In this document: positions 8,390 through 17,234 of the stretch, one piece after another
Layout: the number at the start of each line of letters is the position of its first letter
Numbering within the stretch: position 1 is the first letter of the stretch
Source: Rubrivivax sp.
GTDB taxonomy: Bacteria; Pseudomonadota; Gammaproteobacteria; Burkholderiales; Burkholderiaceae_C
DNA: 41,645 nucleotides
Assembly (NCBI GenBank): GCA_027491255.1
Contig: JAIXWM010000092.1
Span: 1-41,645 of the forward strand
Direction: 5' to 3'
Made by a program: the position numbers and the translations under genes
The notes under the pieces: model-generated
What the model was told of the DNA's origin: nothing
Database searches by the model: none
Seen by the model: the letters and a program-made list of their open reading frames with translations, nothing else

Positions 8390-8865
8390 CGGGTCTCACC
8401 TGCGGCGGCGCGACCCAGGGGCAACCCGGTGCCGGCGGCGCGGCTGCTGAGCACGCGCCAGGTGTCGGGTTCGGCCGCGGCAGCCAGGGGCAGGCCCGCA
8501 GGCGGGGTGGCCTGCGGCGCGAGGGGGTTGACGGCGGCCTCGTCATCGACGGGGGCGCTCGCGCCGCCCAGCTGCCGCACCATGGCATCGGCCATGCCGA
8601 GGCCGCCGTTGCGGGCCACCAGCAGGGCCACCTCGCGGTCCATCATCTCCTGGTACAGGTCCTGCGCGCCGGAGACGTTCTCCTCGTCGCGCTGCACGGC
8701 CTGGCGCATGGCCTGCAGCATCTGGTGCAGCAGCTGCGCCTCGAACTGGCTCGCCGCTTCCCGCAGCGCCTGGGGGTCGGTGCCGTCGGCGCGCGCCCGG
8801 CCGCGCAGACGGCCCAGGCCCTCGAAGTCGAGAAAAGTGCGCGCGGTGGCGGTGACGTCGGTCAT
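8386..8865 (-). CDS. flgJ: Rod-cap protein FlgJ, rod-binding domain only
   Basis: Rod-assembly scaffold acting in the periplasm. The 159-residue product contains the Rod-binding domain (about residues 35-105: ALREAASQFEAQLLHQMLQAM, then ENVSGAQDLYQEMMDRE, then GLGMADAMVRQL). It ends in an Ala/Pro-rich tail. The C-terminal glucosaminidase found in enteric FlgJ (about 313 aa) is missing. The lytic function is probably supplied by the separate gene at 17235-18404. The gene sits between flgI and flgK and overlaps flgK by 4 nt. Confidence 0.93.
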   Translation of the reverse strand: MTDVTATARTFLDFEGLGRLRGRARADGTDPQALREAASQFEAQLLHQMLQAMRQAVQRDEENVSGAQDLYQEMMDREVALLVARNGGLGMADAMVRQLGGASAPVDDEAAVNPLAPQATPPAGLPLAAAAEPDTWRVLSSRAAGTGLPLGRAAAGETR

Positions 8866-8890
8866 GGTGGGCGGGTCGGGGGCGCCGGGC

Positions 8891-10087
8891 TTACAGCACG
8901 ATCAGGTCAGCCCGCAGGCTGCCCGAGCTCTTCAACGCCTCGAGGATGGCAATCAGGGCGGACGGCGTGGCGCCGACCTGGTTCACGGCATCGACGATCT
9001 GGCGCAGGTCCACCCCGGGCTGGAACAGGAACATCGGGTTCTTCGGGTCGCGCACCTGGACCTGGGCGTTCTGCACCGCCGCGGTCTGCCCGCCCGCCAG
9101 CGCGTTGGGCTGGGAGACCTCGTTGGTGGCGGAGATGGCCACCGAGATCGTGCCGTGCGAGACGGCCGCGGCATTGACGCGCACGTTGCGGCTGATGACG
9201 ACGGTGCCGGTGCGCGCGTTGACGACCACGCGCGCCGGCGGCTCGCCGGGCTTGACCGTCATGTTCTCGACCATGCTGACGAAGGCCACGCGGCTGGAGA
9301 GGTCCTGCGGCGCGCGGATCGCCACCGACACGGCGTCGATGGCCCGCGCCACGCCCTCGCCGAACTGGGCGTTGACCGCCTGCACGACCGCGTTCGCGGT
9401 CGTGAAGTCGGCCTCGCGCAGGTTCAGCACCACGTGGTCGGACTTGTCGAACGGTGTGTCGACGATGCGCTCCACGAAGGCGCCCCCGGGAATGCGCGAC
9501 GAGGTCGGCACACCCACCTTGACGCGCGAGCCGGCGGCGCCTTCGTCCACGGCGGTGGCGGTCAGCGGCCCCTGGGCCAGCGCGTAGATCTCTCCGTCCA
9601 CACCGCGCAGGCTGGTCAGCAGCAGGTTGCCGCCGCGCAGGCTGGACGCCTTGCCGATGGCCGAGACGTTGATGTCGATGCGCTGCCCGGGCTTGGCCAG
9701 CCCAGGCAGCTCGGCCGTCACCATGACCGCGGCCACGTTCTTGATGTCGATCTTGCCCCCGCCGCCGCCGCCGGTGTCGAAGTCCGACAAGGGGCCGTCG
9801 ACGTTGACGCCCAGGCGGCTGAGCATGGCCCGCATGCTCTGCGCGGTGAACGAGACATCGGCGCCGTCGCCCGTGCCCTCCAGGCCGACGACGAGACCGT
9901 AGCCGATCAGCTGGTTCGGTCGCACGGCCGCCACGCTGGCCAGGTCCTTGATGCGCTCGGCCCGTGCCGGCGCGCCCGACACGAGCAGGCCCAACGTCAG
10001 CAGCCCCAGGGACATCCACCGCGCCGCGGCCGTCCACGCGTCCAGTACACCGCCCTGTCCCATGCCGGAAATTCGCGCCGTCGTCAT
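8891..10087 (-). CDS. flgI: Flagellar P-ring protein FlgI
   Basis: Forms the P ring that acts as a bushing in the peptidoglycan layer. The 398-residue product has a signal peptide ending near ...VSGAPARA, directly before the hallmark mature start ERIKDLASVAAVRPNQLIGY. The rest follows the family (GLVVGLEGTGDG, then AMLSRLGVNV, ending in the ALIAILEALKSSGSLRADLIVL region). The precursor N-terminus is somewhat long, so translation could start at an internal Met (residue 9 or 25). FlgA, encoded at 18528-19394, is its periplasmic chaperone. Confidence 0.96.
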   Translation of the reverse strand: MTTARISGMGQGGVLDAWTAAARWMSLGLLTLGLLVSGAPARAERIKDLASVAAVRPNQLIGYGLVVGLEGTGDGADVSFTAQSMRAMLSRLGVNVDGPLSDFDTGGGGGGKIDIKNVAAVMVTAELPGLAKPGQRIDINVSAIGKASSLRGGNLLLTSLRGVDGEIYALAQGPLTATAVDEGAAGSRVKVGVPTSSRIPGGAFVERIVDTPFDKSDHVVLNLREADFTTANAVVQAVNAQFGEGVARAIDAVSVAIRAPQDLSSRVAFVSMVENMTVKPGEPPARVVVNARTGTVVISRNVRVNAAAVSHGTISVAISATNEVSQPNALAGGQTAAVQNAQVQVRDPKNPMFLFQPGVDLRQIVDAVNQVGATPSALIAILEALKSSGSLRADLIVL

Positions 10088-10115
10088 GATCGTTGTCCTT
10101 CGCCTGCGGTGCGCA

Positions 10116-10841
10116 TCAGAAGGGCCAGAACTTCAGGGCCATGCGCGTGCCCCACCCGGTGCGGCTGGCTTCCTCGAGCTCGCCGGTGCCGCGGTAGGTG
10201 AACTGCGCATTGGCCAGACGGCGCGACTGCACGACGTTGTTGGCCGAGATGTCCTCGGGGCGGATGACGCCGCTGACCTGGATCAGCTCGGTGCCTTCGG
10301 CCAGCGCCAGTTGCTTCTCGCCGCGGATCACGAGGTTGCCGTTGGCCAGCACCTGGACCACCGTGGCCGCCACCGAGCCCGTCAGGCTGGCGCGCTGCCC
10401 GGCCTCGCCCTGGCCCTCGCTGGAGATGGCGGCACCGTTCAGGTTGAGACCGGCCAGGCGCGTGCTCTGCCCGGCCAGCGTCGCCGCCAGCCCGCTCGGC
10501 ACGACGTCGTTGCTCGACTCGCGCTTGACGTTGCGGCTCTGCTGCCGCGCCGCCTGGGCCGACTCGTTCAGCAGCACCGTGACGACGTCGCCGACCTGGT
10601 AGCTGCGGCCGCGACCGAACCAGTGGTCGCTCTGGCGCCCGTTGTAGATGCCGCCCGTGGCGTGCCGCACCGGGTCGACCGGGATGGGCTGCACGGGCTC
10701 GAAGCTGGGGGTGTGCACCAGCTTGGGCGGCTCGGTCGCGCACCCGGCAGCCAGCGCCGCCACGAGCAGCGCCGCGCCGCCCGCATGCGCTGCCCGGCGC
10801 ACGGCGCCGACGACGGTGCGTGTGCCGGATATGAACCCCAT
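10116..10841 (-). CDS. flgH: Flagellar L-ring lipoprotein FlgH
   Basis: Outer-membrane ring subunit. Starting at the ATG at 10841 gives 241 residues: a short basic N-region, a hydrophobic core and the lipobox LAAGC with the lipidated Cys at residue 34. The FlgH domain follows (GGIYNGRQSDHWFGRGRSYQVGDVVTVLL, then NVKRESSNDVVPSG, then IQVSGVIRPEDISANNVV). An upstream in-frame ATG at 10913 would add 24 residues and spoil the lipoprotein signal, so it is less likely, although it lies just after the flgG stop. The ending LKFWPF is typical. Confidence 0.95.
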   Translation of the reverse strand: MGFISGTRTVVGAVRRAAHAGGAALLVAALAAGCATEPPKLVHTPSFEPVQPIPVDPVRHATGGIYNGRQSDHWFGRGRSYQVGDVVTVLLNESAQAARQQSRNVKRESSNDVVPSGLAATLAGQSTRLAGLNLNGAAISSEGQGEAGQRASLTGSVAATVVQVLANGNLVIRGEKQLALAEGTELIQVSGVIRPEDISANNVVQSRRLANAQFTYRGTGELEEASRTGWGTRMALKFWPF

Positions 10842-10920
10842 GAAGAGTGATTCGACCCCACCCCTCGTCGCTTGAGTCGGCCTGGCGAGAACAGGCTGGC
10901 TTTCGGTGGTCATGGCGGCG

Positions 10921-11706
10921 TCACATGTTGTTGTTCAGGAAGCGCAGCATGCCGTCGACGGCCGAGACGGCCTTCGAGTTGATCTCATAGGCCCGCTGGG
11001 TCTCGATCATGTTGACCATTTCCTCGACGACGTTGACGTTCGAGGCCTCGAGCGAGCCCTGCAAGGTGCGCCCCGCCCCGCCCTGGCCGGGTGCGAGCAG
11101 CTGCGGCGGGCCGCTGGCGCCGGTCTCGCGCAGCAGGTTCTGGCCCACGGACTGCAGGCCGGAGGGGTTGACGAAGCGGGCCAGCTGCAACTGCCCCAGC
11201 GTCTGCGAGCCCGCTCCTGCGGGCAGCTCCACCGCGACCGAGCCGTCCTGGCCGATCGTCAGCGTCGTGGCATTGGCCGGAATGGTGATGGCGGGCAGCA
11301 GCAGGTCACCGCTGGCGGTGACGAGCTGCCCGGTGGACGAGCGCTTGAAGCCGCCGTCGCGGGTGTAGGCGGTCGTGCCGTCGGGCTGCTGGATCGGGAA
11401 GAAGCCGTCGCCGGCGATCGCGATGTCCAGCGGCGCCTTGGTGCTGATGATCGAGCCCTGCTGGTAGTTCTTCTCGGTGGCGACGATGCGCACACCCGTG
11501 CCGATCATCAGGCCGGTGGGCGAGGCGGCTGCGCCCTGGGTCTGCGCGCCAGGCAGGCGGATCGCCTGGTACAGCATGTCCTCGAAGGTCGCACGGTCCC
11601 GCTTGTAGGCCGTGGTGTTGACGTTGGCCAGGTTGTTGGAGATGACCGACATCCGCATCTGCTGCGAGTCCAGGCCGGTCTTGGCAATCCACATCGACGC
11701 ATCCAT
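10921..11706 (-). CDS. flgG: Distal rod protein FlgG
   Basis: Major subunit of the distal rod crossing the periplasm. The 261 residues match the strongly conserved family: an N-terminal rod signature (MWIAKTGLDSQQMRMSVISNNLANVNTTAYKRDRA), the central GTGVRIVATEKNYQQG segment, and a C-terminal EEMVNMIETQRAYEINSKAV helix ending FLNNNM. It lies between flgF and flgH in the usual hook-basal-body order. Confidence 0.97.
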   Translation of the reverse strand: MDASMWIAKTGLDSQQMRMSVISNNLANVNTTAYKRDRATFEDMLYQAIRLPGAQTQGAAASPTGLMIGTGVRIVATEKNYQQGSIISTKAPLDIAIAGDGFFPIQQPDGTTAYTRDGGFKRSSTGQLVTASGDLLLPAITIPANATTLTIGQDGSVAVELPAGAGSQTLGQLQLARFVNPSGLQSVGQNLLRETGASGPPQLLAPGQGGAGRTLQGSLEASNVNVVEEMVNMIETQRAYEINSKAVSAVDGMLRFLNNNM

Positions 11707-11756
11707 GGTGCGGTCTCCTCGGGGGTATCAGGGTGTGGGGGCGGCTGGGCCGGGCC

Positions 11757-12515
11757 TCAGCCTTGCCTCATCATCGAAGCGCCGCTGGCGTCCAGTTCCT
11801 TCATCTCCTTGATGAGGCGGATCTGGGTCTCGAAGCTGCGTGCGTGGTCGATCATCCGGGTCATCGCGTCGACGGCGCCGACATTGCTGCCCTCGAGCGC
11901 ACGCGGCTGCACGGCCGGGGTGCCACCGGCGGGCAACTCGGTGCCCGGCGGCTGACCCGCGACCTGGAACAGCCCGTCCTCGCGCCGCGACAGCGGCGTC
12001 TCGGTGGCGTCGCGCAGGCGCAGGCGGCCCACGGCGGCCGGGGCCGCCACACCGACCTGCCCCGGGTCACGGGCAAAGACCTGGCCGTCGGTGGTGATCG
12101 TGATGTCGAAGCCTGCCGGCACCGACAAGGGCCCGGCCTCGCCGAGCACGAGGGCGCCGCTGCCCGTCTCGACCTGGCCGGAAGGGTTGACGCGCAGGTC
12201 GCCGCGGCGGGTGTAGGCGGCCTGCCCGTCGGCGGCCTGCACCGTGAGCACCGTGTTGCCGACCATGGCCACGTCCAGCGGCCGGCCGGTGGCCATCAAG
12301 GCGCCGGGCTTCAGGTCGATGCGGTCGCTGTACAGGGCCTGCGCCTGGTAGCGCGTGTCGAAGCCCTCGCGCTCGAACTTCAGGCTGCGCAGCGCCGTCT
12401 CGAAGCTGCGCTTGAAGCCGACCGTGGCCACGTTGCTGAGTTCGTGCACGATGGCCTGGCGCACCACGGCCTGCTCGCGCAGCGTCGCCAGGGGATTGAA
12501 GATCAGCTTGTCCAT
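11757..12515 (-). CDS. flgF: Proximal rod protein FlgF
   Basis: Proximal rod component. The 252-residue length is standard. The N-terminus (MDKLIFNPLATLREQAVVRQAIVHELSNVATVGFKRSFE) is a divergent version of the rod/hook signature. The C-terminus has DAMTRMIDHARSFETQIRLIKEMKELD. The ATG follows the flgE stop by about 40 nt. Function is assigned from family membership and position between flgE and flgG. Confidence 0.95.
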   Translation of the reverse strand: MDKLIFNPLATLREQAVVRQAIVHELSNVATVGFKRSFETALRSLKFEREGFDTRYQAQALYSDRIDLKPGALMATGRPLDVAMVGNTVLTVQAADGQAAYTRRGDLRVNPSGQVETGSGALVLGEAGPLSVPAGFDITITTDGQVFARDPGQVGVAAPAAVGRLRLRDATETPLSRREDGLFQVAGQPPGTELPAGGTPAVQPRALEGSNVGAVDAMTRMIDHARSFETQIRLIKEMKELDASGASMMRQG

Positions 12516-12555
12516 GGGCTCGCCACCGCGTCAGCCGCCGTCGGGTCGGTGCGCA

Positions 12556-15366
12556 TCAGGAACGCAGGTTGATGATGGCCTGGGTCAGCGTGTTGTTGGT
12601 CTCGATCGCCTTCGCGTTGGCCTGGAAGTTGCGCTGCGAGGTGATGAGTTCGATCAGTTCCTGCGTCAGGTCCACGTTGGCACGCTCGCGCGCGCCGGCC
12701 CGCACCGTGCCGAAGCCGGCCGTGCCGGCCTCGCCCAGGGTCGCGGCGCCGGACTGGGACGTGGACAGGTAGCTGCTGTCGCCCAACTGCCGCAGACCCG
12801 TGGGCGCGGTGAAGTTCGCCAGGATGATCTTGGCCAGGTTCTTCTGCGTGCCGTTGGAGTAGTTGGCCGACACCAGACCGTCGTCGCCGATGTTCAGGCC
12901 GATCAGATCGCCTTCAGGGCGGCCGTTCTGGCTCTGCGCCAGCACCGCGAAGCCCGAGGCGTACTGGGTCGAGCCCTCGTAGTCGATCGAGAACTCCAGC
13001 GTCGCGCCGGTCTCGCCGATGGTGTTGGGCTTGAAGGCGATGGGCACCGAGGGCGAGACGAGGTTGCCGCCGGTGTCGAAGGTCAGTTCGCCCTTGTCCA
13101 GGTAGATGGCCGACCACAGGTCGCGCGACTCGGTCTCCGAGAAGTCACCGGCCTCGGTGGTTTCGTTGCCGTCGCGGTCGACATACAAGGCCACGCCTGC
13201 GTCGTTGACCGCCTGCGGCGGCGCGATCCAGCGCTCGGTCTTGCCGCGCCCGCTCTCCAGGTCGTTCAGCCCCCAGTAGCTGGGGCCGCTGATCTTCAGG
13301 AAGGAGTCGTCGCCCTGGGTGCCGGAGGTGAACTTCAGCACCGTCTGCGTGCCCTGGGTCACGAACTCCACGCGCACGCCACTGACGGTGCGGCCCAGCG
13401 TGTCCTGCAGCGAATTGATGCGCTGCTCCAGCAGGACCCGGAAGCTCTCCTTCGTGAAGTCCTGCCCGACCGGCAGCGCCACCAGCCCGGTGACGTTGTC
13501 GACCGTGACCGTGAACTTGTTCGTCTCGCTGTTGAGCCGGAACTTGTTGTCCAGGTTCACGCCGATGGCCGTGCCGGTGACCACCGCCGCGGTGGACTGC
13601 ACGCCGCGCGTGGGCACCTGCTCTGCGTCCTCGACGCCCGGGTTGAAGTTGAAGATCTTCTGGAAGTTGGCGAATTTCTCTGCGGCTGCAGCGTCGCCGC
13701 TCGGGGGGGCCACCACGGCCACCGACGACGAGTCCCCGGTGGTGCCGGACAGGATGCTGAACACCCCCACGGTGTCGTCGAAGCGCACCCGCACGCCGTA
13801 GCGCTGGTCGCTGAGCGTGTAGTTGGAGTTGAAGTCGCGCAGCGCCTGACCGTTGGGAATCACCTGCCCGCCGTAGTTGCCGGTCTCGCCGTTGACCGTC
13901 GAATAGTTCTGCGTCAGGCTGAAGATCTCGTTCGCGCTGGTCGTGCCGTAGGCCTTGACGCCGATCTCCGAGGCCATGGTGGACTTGAACAGGAAGGTCT
14001 GCTGCGGCGCGGAGTACTCGGCCGTGATCTGGATCGGCAGCTCATCGTCGGCGAACTTCTGCGCCAGAGCGGCGTTGATCAGCTCCTCCAGACGCGCAGG
14101 GCTGAGGGACTTGATGTCGTCGCCTGCGCCCAGCGTGACGGCAATGTCCTCTTCGCCATTGCCCTCGGTGGCCGTGGCCACCCGCATGCGGAACAGATTG
14201 ATCTTGTTGGCGGTCGCGCCGTCCTCCAGCGAGGACAGGTTGAAGTTGCGCCGGTCGCCATAGACCTGATTGATGCGCGCTTCGAGCACGCGCGCCATCT
14301 CGACGCCGCTCATCGGGTCGGCGTCGACGTCGTAGAGGTCGGACAGGTCGACCACCGCGTCGGTGGGCGAATCGTCGATGTTGACCCGGAAGGCGATGCC
14401 CTTGGGCCCGTCGGTGGTGCCCAGCTTGTCGGCGATGCTGAAGGTGCCGCTCTTGAGCATGGTCAGGTCGGCGGCCTCGAAGGCGTCGCCGTCGTACTCG
14501 GCGGGTACCGAGGCCTGCAGGTTCTTCAGGTCGTCGAGGTTGAACAGCTTGCTCACGCCGCGGGCGATCAGCTGCGGCTCGATCTCGCTCTCGGGGCGGA
14601 CCTGGCCGTACTTGTTGACGAAGAGCTTCTCGCCCGTGTCGCCGGTGGCCTGGGACAGGAATTCGTCGAGCTTGGTGTCGCCGATGTAGACGTGGGTCTG
14701 CCACTTGTTGGTCTGGTCGTCGGGGCTGGCGCGCTGGGTCTTGACGTAGTAGACGTTGGCCAGGTACTCGTTGCCCCCCTGGTCGAACACGGTGATCGCG
14801 GTCGTCAGGTTGTAGGTCGACGGGTCGGTGCGGTCGAAGGACTCGTTGCTGATGACCTGGGCATTGGCCGGCAGGTTCAGGCCAAGCTCGATGGCGGTGG
14901 TCTTGCGCGCGTCACCGGTGGTCGAGCGCGGCACGATCAGCTTGCGCAGGTTGCCCAGGTCGGCCTTGCCGCTGGAGTCCACCGCCGCGGCCATCAGGGA
15001 CTGCCCGGCGGAGTTGACGACCGCGAACGAGTCGTTCAGCAGGAAGGTGCCGTTGCGGGTGTAGATGTCCTGCAGGCTGTCGGCCGACTTCAGCGGGAAG
15101 AAGCCGTCGCCGGTGATCGCGATGTCCAGCGAGTTGGCCGAGAACTGGATGTTGCCCTGGCTGAACTCCTGGCTCACCGACTTCAGCGACACGCCCTGGC
15201 CGACCACGGCCGAGGCACGCTGCAGCGGGGAGGTGGCGAAGATGTCGCCGAAGTCGGCGCGCGAACGCTTGAAGCCCGTGGTGCCGACGTTGGCGATGTT
15301 GTTGCTCGTGACGCTGAGCTGCGTCGTCGCGGCGTTCAGGCCGGTCAGCGAGGTGTAGAAGGACAT
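12556..15366 (-). CDS. flgE: Hook protein FlgE, very large
   Basis: Subunit of the external hook. The N-terminal rod/hook signature (MSFYTSLTGLNAATTQLSVTSNNIANVGTTGFKRSRADF) and the C-terminus (DLTQELIELITSQRNFQANAKAIETNNTLTQAIINLRS) are unmistakable. The enteric protein has about 400 residues; this one has 936. The surplus, roughly residues 230-760, is Asp/Glu- and Thr-rich and must form extra outer domains. The C-terminal hook region resumes near SPSVPIAFKPNTIGETGATLEFSID. No stop or frameshift is present. The 117-nt gap to flgD (15367-15483) shows no gene. Confidence 0.94.
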   Translation of the reverse strand: MSFYTSLTGLNAATTQLSVTSNNIANVGTTGFKRSRADFGDIFATSPLQRASAVVGQGVSLKSVSQEFSQGNIQFSANSLDIAITGDGFFPLKSADSLQDIYTRNGTFLLNDSFAVVNSAGQSLMAAAVDSSGKADLGNLRKLIVPRSTTGDARKTTAIELGLNLPANAQVISNESFDRTDPSTYNLTTAITVFDQGGNEYLANVYYVKTQRASPDDQTNKWQTHVYIGDTKLDEFLSQATGDTGEKLFVNKYGQVRPESEIEPQLIARGVSKLFNLDDLKNLQASVPAEYDGDAFEAADLTMLKSGTFSIADKLGTTDGPKGIAFRVNIDDSPTDAVVDLSDLYDVDADPMSGVEMARVLEARINQVYGDRRNFNLSSLEDGATANKINLFRMRVATATEGNGEEDIAVTLGAGDDIKSLSPARLEELINAALAQKFADDELPIQITAEYSAPQQTFLFKSTMASEIGVKAYGTTSANEIFSLTQNYSTVNGETGNYGGQVIPNGQALRDFNSNYTLSDQRYGVRVRFDDTVGVFSILSGTTGDSSSVAVVAPPSGDAAAAEKFANFQKIFNFNPGVEDAEQVPTRGVQSTAAVVTGTAIGVNLDNKFRLNSETNKFTVTVDNVTGLVALPVGQDFTKESFRVLLEQRINSLQDTLGRTVSGVRVEFVTQGTQTVLKFTSGTQGDDSFLKISGPSYWGLNDLESGRGKTERWIAPPQAVNDAGVALYVDRDGNETTEAGDFSETESRDLWSAIYLDKGELTFDTGGNLVSPSVPIAFKPNTIGETGATLEFSIDYEGSTQYASGFAVLAQSQNGRPEGDLIGLNIGDDGLVSANYSNGTQKNLAKIILANFTAPTGLRQLGDSSYLSTSQSGAATLGEAGTAGFGTVRAGARERANVDLTQELIELITSQRNFQANAKAIETNNTLTQAIINLRS

Positions 15367-15483
15367 GGTCGGTGCTCCTGCGGTCGGTGATCTGTTGTGT
15401 TCAGGCGGATGCCGCTCGTGCGTGTTCGGTGGCGCGGCGCTCGGGGGGTGTTCGTCGTCTCGGCGTCTCAGCCTCTCGGCCTG

Positions 15484-16188
15484 TCAGCCGTCCACGCGCT
15501 TGACCTGCGACAGCGGCACGGTCGAGCCGTCGTCGAGCTCGAGCACCAGACCGTTGGCCGCGCTGCTGTAGGTGACGCTGCGCACGGTGGTGGGCGTCGT
15601 GATCGGCACCTGGGTCACCTTGCCGAAGGTGTCGATGCTCGCGTTGACCGTGTAGCGCCCGGCGGGCATGCGCTGGCCGGTCTGGTCGCTGCCGTTCCAG
15701 CGCACGACGACCTCACCGGGCTTCTGGCGGCCGAGCTGCTCGGTGTAGACGCTGCGCCCCAGCTCGTCGTAGACGTTCAGGCGCACCGAGCTGGCTCCCT
15801 CGGGGACGCTGATGACGCCGCTGATCGTGGCCCCGTCGACGAGTTGCGCCTTGCCGCCGGGCGCCGCCACCTTGCGCCCGATCAGGGCGGCACCCGAGAG
15901 GATCCGCTCGCTCTGCATCGAGCTCGTCATCGCATCGAGCGAGTCCGCCATGCGCGTGGACGTCTCGAGCTGCGAGAACTGCGCGAGCTGGGCCACGAAG
16001 GCCTCGTTCTTCACCGGGTCGAGCGGGTCCTGGTTCTTCAGCTGCGTGGTGAACAGCGTCAGGAAGGCGTCGCGGCCCATCGTCTCGTCGGCAGCGGTGG
16101 TCACTTCGGGAGTGGTCTTGGAAGACTTCCGCGCGATCGAACCCAGGTTCGCGAAGGTGGAGGAGGTGGGGCTGCTCTCGATGGCCAT
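15484..16188 (-). CDS. flgD: Hook-capping/scaffold protein FlgD
   Basis: Scaffold that caps the growing hook and guides FlgE assembly, not kept in the finished structure. The 234-residue product has the N-terminal FlgD signature (GRDAFLTLFTTQLKNQDPLDPVKNEAFVAQLAQFSQLE). A Tudor/FnIII-like C-terminal region follows (SSVRLNVYDELGRSVYTEQLG, then VVRWNGSDQTGQRMPAGRYTV). It lies between flgC and flgE in normal order. Confidence 0.96.
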   Translation of the reverse strand: MAIESSPTSSTFANLGSIARKSSKTTPEVTTAADETMGRDAFLTLFTTQLKNQDPLDPVKNEAFVAQLAQFSQLETSTRMADSLDAMTSSMQSERILSGAALIGRKVAAPGGKAQLVDGATISGVISVPEGASSVRLNVYDELGRSVYTEQLGRQKPGEVVVRWNGSDQTGQRMPAGRYTVNASIDTFGKVTQVPITTPTTVRSVTYSSAANGLVLELDDGSTVPLSQVKRVDG

Positions 16189-16219
16189 GTCCGGTCCTGG
16201 AAGGTGGCGGGTCCGGCGC

Positions 16220-16645
16220 TCAGGCGCGGATGATCTCGATCGTGCGCGCCATCAACTGGCGCGCGGTGTTGATGACTTCGACGTTGTTCTGGTAGGCCCG
16301 CGCCGCGGCCATCATCTCCACCATCTCGGAGACCTCGCTGACGTTGGACTGGAAGACGAAGCCCTGCGGGTCGGCCAGGGGACTGGCCGGGTCGTGGACG
16401 CGGCGCACCGGCGTCGGGTCGTCGACGATGTGGTCGACCTTGACGCCGCCGACGTAGGGCGCGGCTTCGTGCGTCATGGCCTCGTCGAGAAGGGCCTTGA
16501 ACACCGGCCGCTTGGCGCGGAAGGCGCCGGCCTCGGTGCCGGCCACCGTGCCGGCATTCGCGAGGTTGGAGGCGGTGGCGTTCATGCGCGTCATCTGCGC
16601 GTTCAGCGCCGTGCCGGCAATGCCGATGATCCTGTCGAAGCCCAT
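16220..16645 (-). CDS. flgC: Proximal rod protein FlgC
   Basis: Proximal rod subunit. The 141-residue product has the rod signature near its N-terminus (AGTALNAQMTRMNATASNLANAGT) and the FlgC C-terminal helix (FQSNVSEVSEMVEMMAAARAYQNNVEVINTARQLMARTIEI). The length is typical. It is 13 nt from flgB and probably translated from the same message. Confidence 0.96.
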   Translation of the reverse strand: MGFDRIIGIAGTALNAQMTRMNATASNLANAGTVAGTEAGAFRAKRPVFKALLDEAMTHEAAPYVGGVKVDHIVDDPTPVRRVHDPASPLADPQGFVFQSNVSEVSEMVEMMAAARAYQNNVEVINTARQLMARTIEIIRA

Positions 16646-16658
16646 GGCCCTGGTTCCT

Positions 16659-17051
16659 TCAATCGCCCCGCAGGGCCTTGCGGATGCCCGAGACGCGGTT
16701 CTCGAGGAAGCTCAGCGTGGCCTGGTAGTCGGTCGCCGCCTTGCCGTAGTGCGCCTGCTCGACGCTCAGCTCCACGGTGTTCCCGTCCATCGAGGTGTTG
16801 AACGGGATGCGAAAGCGCAGGCCGTCGGAGCCGGCCGTATCACCCAAGGGGAAGTGGCTCGGGTGGGTGGCGCTCATCGCCGAGGGCTCGTTGTCCAGGC
16901 GCGAGAGCGCGCCCTTGAAGTCGAGGTCCTGCGCCTTGTAGTGCGGCGTGTCGGCATTGGCGATGTTGCGCGCCAGCACCTCGAGCCGGCGCGAGCGCAT
17001 GCCCAGCACCTGTTCGTGCAAGCCCAGACTGCCTTCGAGGATGCGCATCAT
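16659..17051 (-). CDS. flgB: Proximal rod protein FlgB
   Basis: Proximal rod subunit and first gene of the flgB-to-flgL run. The 130 residues include RRLEVLARNIANADTPHYKAQDLDF and a C-terminal helix with HYGKAATDYQATLSFLENRVSGIRKALRGD. Two consecutive ATG codons exist at the start; either may be used. A strong sigma-54 promoter lies 80 nt upstream, making this the head of a long hook-basal-body operon. Confidence 0.96.
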   Translation of the reverse strand: MMRILEGSLGLHEQVLGMRSRRLEVLARNIANADTPHYKAQDLDFKGALSRLDNEPSAMSATHPSHFPLGDTAGSDGLRFRIPFNTSMDGNTVELSVEQAHYGKAATDYQATLSFLENRVSGIRKALRGD

Positions 17052-17132
17052 CGGCCCGTGCCTTCCCGATCTGCCTTGGTGGTCATGGCCTGCGGCAAGC
17101 GCAGACCGAAGCTGTGGACGCAGACACCGTCC

Positions 17133-17147
17133 GCAACTCCCGTGCCA
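17133..17147 (-). promoter_or_regulatory. Sigma-54 promoter of the flgB operon
   Basis: Minus strand TGGCACGGGAGTTGC is a perfect match to the sigma-54 (RpoN) consensus TGGCAC-N5-TTGC. It lies 80 nt upstream of flgB in the 183-nt gap 17052-17234. The invariant GG (-24) and GC (-12) are correctly spaced. It would need an AAA+ activator, and a candidate is encoded at 26301-27479. Confidence 0.9.
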
Positions 17148-17234
17148 GCCAGGGCCAGACGGGTGGCAAGCTCGCGGGCGCAGCCGACGCGGGCCTGGGC
17201 CGGCGCAGGCCGCTGCGAGAGAACCTCGGCACCT

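Noticed and set aside
12355..15390. Plus-strand open frame of 1011 codons opposite flgF/flgE
   Set aside because: Shadow of flgE; no recognisable domain and no ribosome site.
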